A DNA stretch of 64,000 bases from Methylophaga sp. (GCA_002733505.1 NVVW01000009.1:23369-87368), one strand, 5' to 3'; shown: positions 16,427 through 25,625, numbered from the stretch's first letter. Numbers and translations: made by a program. The notes: generated by a model not told the origin, from the sequence alone.

Positions 16427-17272
16427 ATGTCAGCATATCAAGTAGCAACGCTTTATATTGTCGCCACACCGATTGGTAATCTATCGGATATTTCACAGCG
16501 CGCAATTGATACCCTACAAGAGGTGGATGTCATTGCTGCGGAAGATACTCGGCATAGCGGTAAGTTATTACAACACTATTTAATATCGACACCGATGATT
16601 TCTGTGCACGAACATAATGAGCAACAACGTAGTGAAGTATTATTAGCTAGATTGCAACAGGGTGAATCGGTAGCACTCATTAGCGATGCGGGTACACCAT
16701 TAATCAGTGATCCTGGCTATCGCCTAGTCTCATTAGTTCGCAAACATAATATCCGTGTAGTGCCAATCCCCGGAAGCTGTGCTTTAATTAGTGCCTTATC
16801 TGCGTCAGGTTTAGCATCAGACCGGTTTAGCTTCGAAGGGTTTTTGCCATCCAAACAGGGAGCACGACAACAAGCCTTGCAAGCGTTAGAAAACGAGCGT
16901 CGAACATTAATTTTTTATGAAAGCCCCCGACGATTAAAATCATGCCTGACTGATATGGTGGCTGTTTTTGGAGAAGATCGCCCTGCTTGTTTAGCGAGAG
17001 AGTTAACAAAATTACATGAAACAATTGACACCAAGCCGTTGGTAGAGTTACTTGCATGGGTAAGTGATGATAGTAACCAACAACGTGGTGAATGTGTTTT
17101 GCTGATAGAAGGGATTAAAGAACAAAAAGAAAGTAGCGAAATAGCAGTGAATCAAATGTTAACGGTATTATTGAAAGAATTACCGGTGAAGAAGGCTGCT
17201 GCAATTACAGCATCATTATTAGATGTAAGTAAAAATACAGCCTACGACATGGCGTTAAAACTTAAGCAGTAA
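16427..17272 (+). CDS. rsmI: 16S rRNA (cytidine1402-2'-O)-methyltransferase RsmI
   Basis: 281 residues, normal length. A tetrapyrrole-methylase-fold enzyme that adds the 2'-O-methyl group of C1402 in the ribosomal P site. Visible motifs are YIVATPIGNLSDISQRA at the N-terminus, AAEDTRHSGKLL, SDAGTPLISDPGYRLV and PGSCALISALSASGL. The C-terminal 45 residues form a helical extension. rnpB lies immediately downstream, as in many gammaproteobacteria. Confidence 0.95.
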   Translation: MSAYQVATLYIVATPIGNLSDISQRAIDTLQEVDVIAAEDTRHSGKLLQHYLISTPMISVHEHNEQQRSEVLLARLQQGESVALISDAGTPLISDPGYRLVSLVRKHNIRVVPIPGSCALISALSASGLASDRFSFEGFLPSKQGARQQALQALENERRTLIFYESPRRLKSCLTDMVAVFGEDRPACLARELTKLHETIDTKPLVELLAWVSDDSNQQRGECVLLIEGIKEQKESSEIAVNQMLTVLLKELPVKKAAAITASLLDVSKNTAYDMALKLKQ

Positions 17273-17297
17273 ATTCAACAATACGATAAAATGTATC

Positions 17298-17657
17298 GAA
17301 GAGATGGCCAGACAATCGCGCTGTTAGCTAGACTAATGGTGAGGAAAGTCCGGGCTCCAATGGGCAGGGTGCCAGATAACGTCTGGAAAGCGTGAGCTTA
17401 TGGCAAGTGCCACAGAAAATATACCGCCTGATTCGTCAGGTAAGGGTGAAATGGTGCGGTAAGAGCGCACCGCGCGACTGGTAACAGCCGTGGCAGGGTA
17501 AACCCCACCTGGAGCAAGACCAAATAGAAGAGCAGTTTGCATTGCAAACAGATACGGCCCGTATCGTTCTTGGGTAGGTTGCTTGAGGCATGCAGTGATG
17601 TATGTCCCAGATGAATGATTGTTCTCGACAGAACCCGGCTTATCGGCCATCTCTTTC
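17298..17657 (+). ncRNA. rnpB: RNase P RNA, bacterial class A
   Basis: Catalytic RNA of RNase P, which removes 5' leaders from tRNA precursors. The conserved blocks are all present in order: GAGGAAAGTCCGGGCTCC (17341 onward), GGGCAGGGTGCCAG, AGGTAAGGGTGAAATGGTGC, GGTAAGAGCGCACCGCGCG, GGAGCAAGACCAAATAG, TACGGCCCGTA, CTTGGGTAGGTTGCTTGAGG and GACAGAACCCGGCTTAT. The terminal P1 stem pairs AGAGATGGCC (17300-17309) with GGCCATCTCT (17645-17654). Ends are set by that stem. It usually lies between rsmI and mraZ; here an insert separates it from mraZ by about 4.5 kb. Confidence 0.97.
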
Positions 17658-17703
17658 TTTATTATGGGTCTATGTCGTTTTAAGTGGGCAATACATCTAT
17701 TTT

Positions 17704-18021
17704 TTATAGACACAGAGACCACTGGGTACACAGAGTTAAAATCTGTGCCTCATGAATTTTTACTATTTTATCCACAGATTTAAGCTCCAGAATTAAATAA
17801 TCATCCACCAAAAAATCAAGCCTGTAGCCACATTCTAGCTTTATATCTTTGTACTCTATTGGAATGGATGCCTGAGCAATAAAGGGTACATTCTTTACAC
17901 TTAGTTCATAAGCTAAACATTTTTCATAGGTGTTTTCCAATAATCCAGCACCTAAATTACGATGTACTTCAATTGCACAACCTATCACTATTTCTGAAAG
18001 CTCCCTACTACAATTTTTCAT
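17704..18021 (-). CDS. GxxExxY protein, C-terminally truncated
   Basis: 105 residues against roughly 120-130 in the family. The name-giving motif is GLLENTY (Gly26, Glu29, Tyr32). The PD-(D/E)xK-like core follows: CGYRLDF (Asp69), ILELK (Glu79, Lys81) and HEAQ (Gln93). Function is unknown; a nuclease-type fold is inferred. The last residues (LCTQWSLCL) are read from the left inverted repeat at 17707-17735, so the normal C-terminal strands are missing. The start codon is preceded by CGGAGT, which belongs to the right repeat. The gene with its repeats looks like a cassette placed between rnpB and the XRE gene. Confidence 0.75.
   Translation of the reverse strand: MKNCSRELSEIVIGCAIEVHRNLGAGLLENTYEKCLAYELSVKNVPFIAQASIPIEYKDIKLECGYRLDFLVDDYLILELKSVDKIVKIHEAQILTLCTQWSLCL
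17707..17735. repeat. Left inverted repeat of the GxxExxY cassette
   Basis: 29 bases beginning TAGACACAGAGACCAC. It matches the inverted copy at 18023-18051 at 25 of 29 positions; the first 16 are identical. It contains the end of the GxxExxY reading frame. Confidence 0.85.
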
Positions 18022-18022
18022 A

Positions 18023-18051
18023 CTCCGTGTCCTCTGTGGTCTCTGTGTCTA
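18023..18051. repeat. Right inverted repeat of the GxxExxY cassette
   Basis: Inverse of the 17707-17735 repeat, ending GGTCTCTGTGTCTA. Read on the minus strand it ends ACACGGAG, which is the Shine-Dalgarno of the GxxExxY gene starting at 18021. Confidence 0.85.
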
Positions 18052-18086
18052 TTTATTCTACCCACTCATTATGGCATAGAGCCATT

Positions 18087-18644
18087 TTATGGATGGTTCT
18101 TGCGATGAAGAGTCGCGATAAAGTTGGCTTGTTCTGTTGAGCGGTTACTTATTGAATGAGTAACATTGCTATCAAGATAGATGCAATCACCTTTTTTCAA
18201 AACATGCTCAGTATTATTAGTCTTTACACATAGTTCATGATCCAATGCCAAAATAAATTTATCAGAATCAAGGTGAATTATATCGTTTAGGGTTGCCTCG
18301 CCATCAAGACATTCATGGAATATTTCTAGACATGCACGCTTCATTGATGGCGATATTATTCTTTTATTGTGGACTTTATTCTCAAGTGTAAATTGCTGTT
18401 CTGTAGGGTGAAATATAACTTGACCAGAATTTTTAGCTTGGAACATATCTGAAAGTGAGCATCCTAAACCTTCTGCGATACGTGATGCAGTTTGAATACT
18501 CGGCTGCACTTGTGCTAGTTCAATCTTAGATATAATGGATTTGCTAACGCCAGATCGCTCGGCGAGAGCTTGAAGACTAAACCCCATTTTCTTTCTTTTA
18601 GATATCAACCTCTGTTGATATAGCTGATATGAAGAATCCGCCAT
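18087..18644 (-). CDS. XRE-family regulator with C-terminal cupin domain
   Basis: 185 residues. A helix-turn-helix of the XRE type occupies about residues 12-66 (GFSLQALAERSGVSKSIISKIE). A cupin fold covers about 110-180, with KKGDCIYLDSNVTHSISN as the second cupin motif. Such proteins, of the PuuR/SutR type, sense small molecules through the cupin and often repress neighbouring genes. The divergent gene, 220 bases away, is the SpoIIE-GGDEF-EAL protein, which is therefore a possible target along with its own promoter. The ligand is unknown. Confidence 0.82.
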   Translation of the reverse strand: MADSSYQLYQQRLISKRKKMGFSLQALAERSGVSKSIISKIELAQVQPSIQTASRIAEGLGCSLSDMFQAKNSGQVIFHPTEQQFTLENKVHNKRIISPSMKRACLEIFHECLDGEATLNDIIHLDSDKFILALDHELCVKTNNTEHVLKKGDCIYLDSNVTHSISNRSTEQANFIATLHRKNHP

Positions 18645-18864
18645 AAGTTGCCATACGTCCTATATGCCAGTAAGTAATTATAAGCCTTAATGATACATCA
18701 GAACAAGCTAAAGAGGAATAACCCTACTTATAGTGTTGACTATATAGCTAAGATTGTGTGAGAATTCTGTTACGATGTCTCATATAAGAGATTAATTTCC
18801 ATGATATGATTCAATATTAGGATATGCATGAATGTGATAAGAAATATTAGATAGGTAAAAAACC

Positions 18865-20721
18865 ATGCCCAATAGCCATGAAAATTATGATGAACAGATA
18901 AAAATACAACACATTATCAGCAATTATCTCGGTAATAGTGCTCCTGTAGATGGGGTGCGTATTTTGACTATTCCGAAAGATAGAATTAATGGTGATTTCC
19001 ATATAGCGCTACGCAATGGCAATTCAACTTTTTTATTGGTAGCTGATGGAGCAGGCTATGGCCTATCGGCATTAATGCCAGGGTTAAGCTTCCCTAGTAT
19101 TTTCGTAAAACTGGTGAATAAGGGCCATTCCATCTTAACGATTGCATCCAAGCTAAATGATGAATTATGTAGATATAAACATAAAGGCTATTTTATAGCG
19201 GTAACACTGGTGCAGATAAACGAAGTTGAAGGTTATGTAGAAGTGCTAAATTGCGGTAATCCAGCGGCTTTATTAATTAGTGAACAAGGCAAGCTTTTAC
19301 ATAAATTTAAATCTAAATCATTAGCCTGCGGCATTATCGAAAATGATGATTATGATCTATTAACGGAGCGTTTTCAGCTTGAAGAACCGGCTAAACTTTA
19401 TGTGTTTACCGATGGCATACAGGACACATTGATCCAAAGTGGAATGTGTAAAAATATGGCAGCACATGAATTGCTTTATACGAGTAGGGAAGTAACTAAG
19501 TGTTTTGATTTAATGTGCTCGGATGTTGAGCAAGCGCGACTAAAAGGTAATGCCGATGATATTACATTAGTAGAAGTTAGCATTAATTCGGAAAATCATT
19601 CTATAGGTGAAGGTGCAGCAGACGCTGAATATCAAGCTGACAAAATAAATGATTGGGATAGTAACGAGACACTCTCAAATTACAGCATTCTTTGCATTGA
19701 CCCTGACACGTCATCATTAGATTTTCTTGCTAAAAACTTAGCACAGCAACTTCGAAATATTGATCTTTGCGAGACGGTTGACCAAGCGATTATCGCCTAT
19801 CAGTATCAAGCTGATTTGATTATCATAGATCTTGAGTTTCTACTAAAAAATCAACAAAAGTTAGCATTGTTTTTAGCAGATCATAACTTATGTATACCTA
19901 TTATAGTAAGCTGTGAGCCCTCTAACGTGATTGTGGCAGAACAGTTATTTTCCTTGCCAATAATGCGATATTTACGCAAGCCTTTTGTAATAAAAGAACT
20001 AATAAATGTAGTTCAGCAATGTGCTTATAATCTTGAGCAACAACGAAAATTGAAGATTAAATCTTCCGTTTTTCTTTCATCATCTTTGGCTATGACTATC
20101 ACTGATGCAAACAAACGCATTATTCGAGTTAATGGTGCTTTTTGCGCTATTACCGGCTATAAAGAGGATGAGGTTATTAATTGCAATCCCAGACTGCTTA
20201 GTTCCGGTAAACACGATTCTGCTTTTTATCAACAAATGTGGCAGAGCATTAATACCACGGGACACTGGAGTGGTGAGATTTGGAATAAAAGAAAAAATGG
20301 AGAGGTTTTCTTAGAATGGATTACGATTAATGCAAATAAAAATAAACAAGGAGATATAGTATCGTATTGTTCTGTTTTTGCTGATATTACCGAGAGAAAA
20401 GCAGTTGATGAAGCGGTTAAAAGGCTAAGTTACTATGATGAATTAACAAATTTACCTAATCGACGCTTATTTAAAAATAAGCTTGAACAGGAAATAAAAC
20501 GAGCAGATAAAAAACAATATAAGTTTGCGGTGTTATTTCTGGATATAGATAATTTTAAAGAAGTGAATGATACATTAGGCCACGAATATGGCGACGATAT
20601 TTTAAAAGAAACGGCCACTAGGTTGAATGATTGTCTACGCCATTCAGATTTTATTGCTCGAATGGGGGGAGATGAATTCACTATCTGTATCGTCACCATG
20701 CGATTCCACCTTGGATATTGA
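18865..20721 (+). pseudogene. SpoIIE-REC-PAS-GGDEF(-EAL) protein, 5' part before a frameshift
   Basis: 618 residues ending early. Residues 1-240 are a PPM/SpoIIE-type phosphatase domain with likely metal ligands in NGDFH (Asp44), VADGAG (Asp61), FTDG and ADDITLVEV. About 265-390 is a receiver domain with DLIIIDLEF and a conserved RKPF lysine. About 405-520 is a PAS domain (ANKRIIRVNGAFCAITGY) with its C-cap DITERK. GGDEF starts at YYDELTNLPNRR and includes the intact MGGDEF signature. Right after GGDEFTICI the frame is lost; the rest of the GGDEF domain and a full EAL domain continue one base over, up to 21712. Intact, the protein would be about 949 residues. Confidence 0.8.
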
Positions 20722-21712
20722 TCAGATTATAAAAAACTTATTGCTAGCAATGACCAAACCCTTTCAGATAAAGGAAGACATCACTTATCTTTCAATAAGC
20801 ATTGGTATTGCAATCTATCCCGATTATGCTACCGATGTTACGTCATTATTAAAGAGTGCCGATCAGGCTATGTTTTATGCAAAGGAAAAAGGCCGAAATT
20901 GTGTTCACCATTTTACCCCTGCTATGGAGACATCAGCTATAGAGAGAAGATCCCTTATTCAAGATCTTCGCTTTGCCTTAGACAAGCAAGAATTTGAATT
21001 ATATTATCAACCTATAGTTGACTTGAACACAAATGAGACATACAAAGCGGAAGCTTTAATCCGCTGGCATCATCCCGAAAAAGGAATGATATCGCCTGAA
21101 ATTTTTATACCTTTAGCTGAAGATACGGGATTGATTGTTGATATAGGAAATTGGGTTTTCAAACAAGCTGTTCATCAATCTCAACAGTGGCGTAAGCGTA
21201 TGCATCAATACTTTCAGATCAGTATTAATAAATCTCCAAAACAATTCAATAAGGAAAATAATCACCATGAAAATTGGCTAGATTACATGGCTGAAAAGCA
21301 ATGTCCAGCTGACAGTATTACGGTGGAAATTACGGAAGGTGTTTTGATGGATGCTAATAGTATTGTTACTGAACAGTTACTTTCTTTTCGAGATGAAGGG
21401 ATCGAGATCGCACTTGACGACTTTGGTACAGGCTACTCATCATTAGCCTATCTTAGAAAGTTTGATATTGACTATATAAAAATTGATCGCCAGTTTGTCC
21501 AGCATGTTGAAACAAATAGTGATGACAGGGCGCTATGTAAAGCCATTATTGTAATGGCGCATGCTTTAGGAATAAAAGTCATTGCGGAAGGAATAGAAAC
21601 TACAGCTCAAAAGGATTTTTTGTTCAATTCAGGCTGTGATTTCGGTCAAGGGTATTTATTTTCTAAACCAATACCTGTTGACCAGTTTGAGAAATTGATA
21701 CTATACCCATAA
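20627..21712 (+). pseudogene. GGDEF-EAL 3' part after the frameshift
   Basis: The open frame starts inside the upstream part. Homology begins at STLDIDQIIKNLLLAMTKPF (about position 20700), which continues the GGDEF domain (SISIGIAIYPDYA, DQAMFYAKEKGRN). The EAL domain is complete: KAEALIRWHHPEKG, ITEGVLMD and DDFGTGYSSLAYLRKFDIDYIKIDR, all expected of an active c-di-GMP phosphodiesterase. The first 20 or so codons are out-of-frame readings of the upstream domain. The shift lies between about 20680 and 20702, in the +1 direction. The final Tyr-Pro-stop is read from the TATACCC element at 21702. Confidence 0.78.
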
Positions 21713-21886
21713 TCATTGAAACTGCATGATTCAGCAAGCTTATCAGCTTGCCCTACGGGAGCTCAACACGGATGCCAGCACCGCGTTGCAAGGCTTGAAA
21801 AGGACTAGTCATTTCCTGCGCCTTGCGCCTTGTCCTGACATCCGTGTTGAACTCTGAAACCTGCAGTTTCAATGATTATGGGTATA
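21702..21886. repeat. TATACCC element C, perfect 24-base arms
   Basis: 185 bases. The left arm 21702-21725 (TATACCCATAATCATTGAAA...) is exactly complementary to the right arm 21863-21886. The interior forms a long imperfect hairpin (GAGCTCAACACGGATG with CATCCGTGTTGAACTC). It lies at the 3' end of the EAL gene and supplies its stop codon. The stretch from 21887 to the mraZ promoter at 22150 is AT-rich, and I see no gene in it. Confidence 0.8.
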
Positions 21887-22149
21887 AATAAGTCTCCTTA
21901 GCAGCCCTTAAAATAGCTTCCCGCTAAATATTTATTGCTACGCTACTAAGATCAAATTCGGCACTAGCTAAATAAATAATAAAATCACGACTATTCCCCA
22001 TATAAATATCTAGAATTCACTTTAACTTTCAACGCCACTTTTTTGATAAGAAAGCAGTCTTTTTCAGCCGCTAACATACCCCTGTTCCCGCATTAATAAA
22101 ATAACGCTAAGTCATTGACAGCAAAAGAACATTTTGTTTGTTTTGATGC

Positions 22150-22178
22150 TTGACACGCTCTGCCCTCACTCCTATAGT
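22150..22178 (+). promoter_or_regulatory. Sigma-70 promoter of the dcw operon (Pmra)
   Basis: A consensus TTGACA at 22150-22155 and TATAGT at 22173-22178 stand 17 bases apart. The start would be near 22185, just ahead of three MraZ boxes. This is the only large gap before the 17-kb operon. Confidence 0.75.
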
Positions 22179-22186
22179 GTTTGAAA

Positions 22187-22212
22187 GTGGGTAAAAGTGG
22201 ATCAAAGTGGAT
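22187..22212 (+). promoter_or_regulatory. MraZ operator: three direct repeats
   Basis: TGGGT (22188-22192), TGGAT (22198-22202) and TGGAT (22208-22212), each within AAAGTGG, repeat every 10 bases. Known MraZ operators are TGGGN repeats with this spacing upstream of mraZ, where MraZ represses its own operon. Here they cover the likely transcription start. Confidence 0.8.
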
Positions 22213-22232
22213 CAGATTTTTAAAGGGTAATC

Positions 22233-22685
22233 ATGTTTCGAGGCGTAGCAACATTTAATCTGGATGCAAAAGGACGGATGGCGATCCCAGCCAAATTCCG
22301 TAAGCTTCTTGATGTCTGTTGTGAAGGTCGATTGGTGGTGACCATTGATCATAGTGAACATTGTTTACAGATATACCCCTTACCTGAATGGGAAGATGTT
22401 GAGAAAAAGTTATCAGCACTACCTAGTTTAAACCCTCAAGTGCGTAAATTAAAGCGAATGTTGTTAGGTTATGCCACAGAATGTGAAATGGATAATAACG
22501 GTCGTATTTTATTGCCCGCTAAATTACGTGAATTTGCTAACTTAACAAAAAGCACCGTGATGATTGGCCAAGGTAATAAGTTTGAATTGTGGGATGAACA
22601 AACGTGGAATGCGCTAATGGATGAATGTTTGATCGAGAATTTTGACGGTATACTGTCGACCGAATTAGAAAACCTCTCTATTTAG
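22233..22685 (+). CDS. mraZ: Transcriptional regulator MraZ
   Basis: 150 residues, full length. It contains two SpoVT/AbrB-like DNA-binding halves, seen as FNLDAKGRMAIPAKFR (residues 8-23) and CEMDNNGRILLPAKLREF (about 85-102). It represses the dcw operon through the repeats just upstream. AAGGG at 22223-22227 stands 5 bases before the ATG. First gene of the operon, 8 bases before rsmH. Confidence 0.95.
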   Translation: MFRGVATFNLDAKGRMAIPAKFRKLLDVCCEGRLVVTIDHSEHCLQIYPLPEWEDVEKKLSALPSLNPQVRKLKRMLLGYATECEMDNNGRILLPAKLREFANLTKSTVMIGQGNKFELWDEQTWNALMDECLIENFDGILSTELENLSI

Positions 22686-22693
22686 GGATTGAC

Positions 22694-23629
22694 ATGACTA
22701 AGCCTACGGAACATTTACCTGTCTTACTCACCGAGGCAGTTGCCTCTCTTGATGTGAAAGCTGATGGACTTTATGTTGATGGTACGTTTGGTCGTGGCGG
22801 TCATGCGCGTGCGGTGTTATCTGAATTATCAGCACAAGGTCAGCTCTTAGGGTTAGATAAAGATCCCGCTGCTATTGCTGCAGGTAAGTTGCTTACTGAA
22901 ACTGATACTAGGTTCAGTATTGAACAATGCTCTTTTGCAGAGTTAGCAACCCCGATCAATGCCCGCTTATGGCAGGGAAAAGTCGATGGAATTCTATTAG
23001 ATATTGGTGTGTCATCACCTCAAATTGATGTGGCTGAGCGTGGCTTTAGTTTTCAAAAAGACGGCCCATTAGATATGCGAATGAACCCTGATGTGGGCAT
23101 AAGTGCGGCGCAGTGGCTAGCAAAAGCAGAGATGGCTGATATCGAAGCGGTCATAAAAACCTTGGGTGAAGAGCGTTATGGCAAACGCATTGCCCGCGCC
23201 ATTGTTGAAACACGCGAACATACGCCGATCACGACAACTAAACAATTAGCGACACTAGTTGATAAAGCTAGTCCATCGCGCGAGAAAAACAAACATCCTG
23301 CAACACGCACTTTTCAAGCGATTCGCATCTATATAAATAATGAGTTGGAAGATTTAAAAGCAGGTTTAGAGCAGGCCTTAGATGTGCTGGCAGTTGGCGG
23401 TCGTTTGGCGGTGATCAGCTTCCATTCCTTAGAAGACCGCATCGTTAAACGTTATTTTCGTGATCAAGCGCTAGGGGATGATTACCCATCTGACTTTCCT
23501 ATTAGAGCGGCTGATCTTAATCCTCGTGTTCGTTTGATTGGTAAAGCTATTAAAGCAGGTGAGGCAGAACTAGCGGTTAATCCAAGAGCGCGCAGTGCGG
23601 TATTACGTGTGGTGGAGAAATTGGCATGA
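22694..23629 (+). CDS. rsmH: 16S rRNA (cytosine1402-N4)-methyltransferase RsmH
   Basis: 311 residues, normal length. It methylates N4 of C1402, the same nucleotide that RsmI (also in this window) modifies on the ribose. The AdoMet site is DGTFGRGGHARAVL (about 29-42), with LLDIGVSSPQID and ISFHSLEDRIVKRYF further on. It overlaps ftsL by 4 bases. Confidence 0.97.
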   Translation: MTKPTEHLPVLLTEAVASLDVKADGLYVDGTFGRGGHARAVLSELSAQGQLLGLDKDPAAIAAGKLLTETDTRFSIEQCSFAELATPINARLWQGKVDGILLDIGVSSPQIDVAERGFSFQKDGPLDMRMNPDVGISAAQWLAKAEMADIEAVIKTLGEERYGKRIARAIVETREHTPITTTKQLATLVDKASPSREKNKHPATRTFQAIRIYINNELEDLKAGLEQALDVLAVGGRLAVISFHSLEDRIVKRYFRDQALGDDYPSDFPIRAADLNPRVRLIGKAIKAGEAELAVNPRARSAVLRVVEKLA

Positions 23630-23916
23630 GTATGCGTAGCCAATTACAATCACTGCGCGTATTGAAGCCGGCGATCTGGATGTTGTTAGCGGTTATGGCT
23701 TCTGCGGTAGCAGTCGTTTATAGCAAGCATGTAGCACGAACAGAATTTGTGGTATTGCAAAGCTTGGAACAACAACGCGATATGCTCAATGAAGAATGGG
23801 GTCGTTTATTATTAGAGCAGAGCACATGGGCAAGCCCTAGCCATGTTGAGCGGCAAGCGATTAAACGCTTAAATATGATTGTGCCAACAGCCGACATGAC
23901 CGTGGTGATTAAATAA
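23626..23916 (+). CDS. ftsL: Cell division protein FtsL
   Basis: 96 residues. A bitopic division protein: a short cytoplasmic N-terminus, one membrane helix (about 15-35, AIWMLLAVMASAVAVVYS), and a periplasmic leucine-zipper-like coiled coil (EFVVLQSLEQQRDMLNEEW). It forms the FtsQLB complex that activates FtsWI. The sequence family is weakly conserved, but size, topology and position between rsmH and ftsI make the assignment safe. It shares one base with ftsI. Confidence 0.92.
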   Translation: MSMRSQLQSLRVLKPAIWMLLAVMASAVAVVYSKHVARTEFVVLQSLEQQRDMLNEEWGRLLLEQSTWASPSHVERQAIKRLNMIVPTADMTVVIK

Positions 23917-25625
23917 TGGCTCGCCGCAGTAATATTAATCAGATTGCTAGCTGGCGGCTAAACTTAGTGCGGATAGTCTTTCTTAGTTTGGTACTGGGTT
24001 TAGGCTGGCGTTTGGTTGATATTCAAGTATTGAATGCAGACTTTCTACGTAGCCAAGGTGATGCTCGTCATATTCGAAATGTGCCTGTTGCAGCACATCG
24101 CGGCATGATCCTCGATCGTCATGGTGAGCCTTTAGCGATAAGTACGCCCGTTCACTCAGTATGGTTAAACCCACAACAAACGGATAGTGATGATGCTCAA
24201 TTAAAAACGCTAGCAAAATTACTTAATATTAAACATAGCGTTATTACTAAAAAAATAAGCAGTAATAAAAATAAAGAATTTATTTACTTAAAACGTCGTT
24301 TGGCACCAGAGTTAGCAGCAAAAATAAAGCAGTTGGATATTGCAGGTGTGGCACTGCAACGTGAGTATAAACGCTATTATCCAGTGGGTGAGGTGACATC
24401 CCATCTGCTTGGTTTTACCAGTATTGATGATAATGGCCAAGAAGGGTTGGAGTTAACCCATAATGAGGCACTGTCTGGTGTGCCGGGTTTAAAACGGATG
24501 ATGCGTGACAGTCGCGGCACTTATGTGGGGGGCGGTGAGCAAATAAAACCAAGTAAAGATGGCCAGAATATTAGCTTAAGCATTGATCTGCGCTTACAAT
24601 ATTTAAGCTATCAATCACTCAAAGCAACGGTTAAAAAATATCGTGCGCGTTCTGGTTCAGCGGTCATTTTAGATGTGAAAACAGGTGAAGTGCTGGCAAT
24701 GGTTAATCAACCCGCCTTTAATCCTAATAATCGTCGCGGCTTGAAAGTAAGTGATTTTCGTAATCGAGCAGTAACGGATCTATTTGAACCGGGTTCAATT
24801 GTAAAACCCTTTACGGTTGCTAGTGGTTTGAAATCAGGAAAATTTACAGCAGCTACAGTGATTGATACGCGACCGGGGCTTTATAAAGTGAGCGGGCACA
24901 CCATCAAAGATTTTCGTGATTATGGTGAGATCAATATTGAAACACTGATCCAGAAATCAAGTAATGTTGGAGCCAGTAAAATTGCTTTAGCATTAAAACC
25001 CGAACAGTTATGGCAGGGTTTTAATGCTTTTGGTTTGGGCGAGCCTACCGGTGCTTATTTCCCCGGTGAAGCGATGGGTAGATTGCCTGATCCACAATCA
25101 TGGCGTGAGCTTGATCGTGCGGTTATGGCGTATGGTTATGGGTTAGCAACATCAAATTTGCAAATAGCGCGGGCTTATATGGTGTTAGCCAATGGCGGAA
25201 TTTTACAGCCTGTCAGCTTTATCAAATTAGCAGAAGCGCCGCAAGGGCGACGCGTATTTTCACGCGACGTGATACAACAAGTGTTAAGCATGATGGAAAA
25301 AGTGGTGCAAGAAGGAGGTACCGCTCGAAAAGCAGCAGTTGAAAATTATAGCGTTGCAGGTAAAACAGGTACCGTTAAGAAAGCAAGCCGTGGTGGTTAT
25401 GCCGAGGATCACTATTTATCGTTATTTGCAGGTGTTATTCCTGCCAGTAACCCACGATTAGTTATGGTAGTCATGGTCGATGATCCACAAGGTGAAGACT
25501 ATTATGGCGGTTTAATAGCCGCGCCAGTATTTTCTGAAGTGATGGCAGGCGCAATGCGCTTATTAAATGTAGCGCCCGATAATTTGCCAGAATCCCCCAT
25601 TCGATTACAGCTTGCACAACAATGA
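23916..25625 (+). CDS. ftsI: Septal peptidoglycan transpeptidase FtsI (PBP3)
   Basis: 569 residues. A class B penicillin-binding protein that cross-links septal peptidoglycan with FtsW. One N-terminal membrane helix (about 17-37) is followed by the pedestal domain, starting AAHRGMILDRHGEPLA. The transpeptidase domain carries SIVK (Ser294-Lys297), SSN (about 349) and KTGT (about 484). All catalytic motifs are intact. It overlaps murE by 4 bases. Confidence 0.97.
   Translation: MARRSNINQIASWRLNLVRIVFLSLVLGLGWRLVDIQVLNADFLRSQGDARHIRNVPVAAHRGMILDRHGEPLAISTPVHSVWLNPQQTDSDDAQLKTLAKLLNIKHSVITKKISSNKNKEFIYLKRRLAPELAAKIKQLDIAGVALQREYKRYYPVGEVTSHLLGFTSIDDNGQEGLELTHNEALSGVPGLKRMMRDSRGTYVGGGEQIKPSKDGQNISLSIDLRLQYLSYQSLKATVKKYRARSGSAVILDVKTGEVLAMVNQPAFNPNNRRGLKVSDFRNRAVTDLFEPGSIVKPFTVASGLKSGKFTAATVIDTRPGLYKVSGHTIKDFRDYGEINIETLIQKSSNVGASKIALALKPEQLWQGFNAFGLGEPTGAYFPGEAMGRLPDPQSWRELDRAVMAYGYGLATSNLQIARAYMVLANGGILQPVSFIKLAEAPQGRRVFSRDVIQQVLSMMEKVVQEGGTARKAAVENYSVAGKTGTVKKASRGGYAEDHYLSLFAGVIPASNPRLVMVVMVDDPQGEDYYGGLIAAPVFSEVMAGAMRLLNVAPDNLPESPIRLQLAQQ

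Noticed and set aside
17333..17731. 132-codon minus-strand frame
   Set aside because: It lies across RNase P RNA; its apparent protein is the complement of conserved RNA blocks.
20640..20721. Programmed ribosomal frameshift in the GGDEF gene
   Set aside because: The nearby run of six G lies before the GGDEF signature, which is still read in frame; no slippery site is at the point of the shift.
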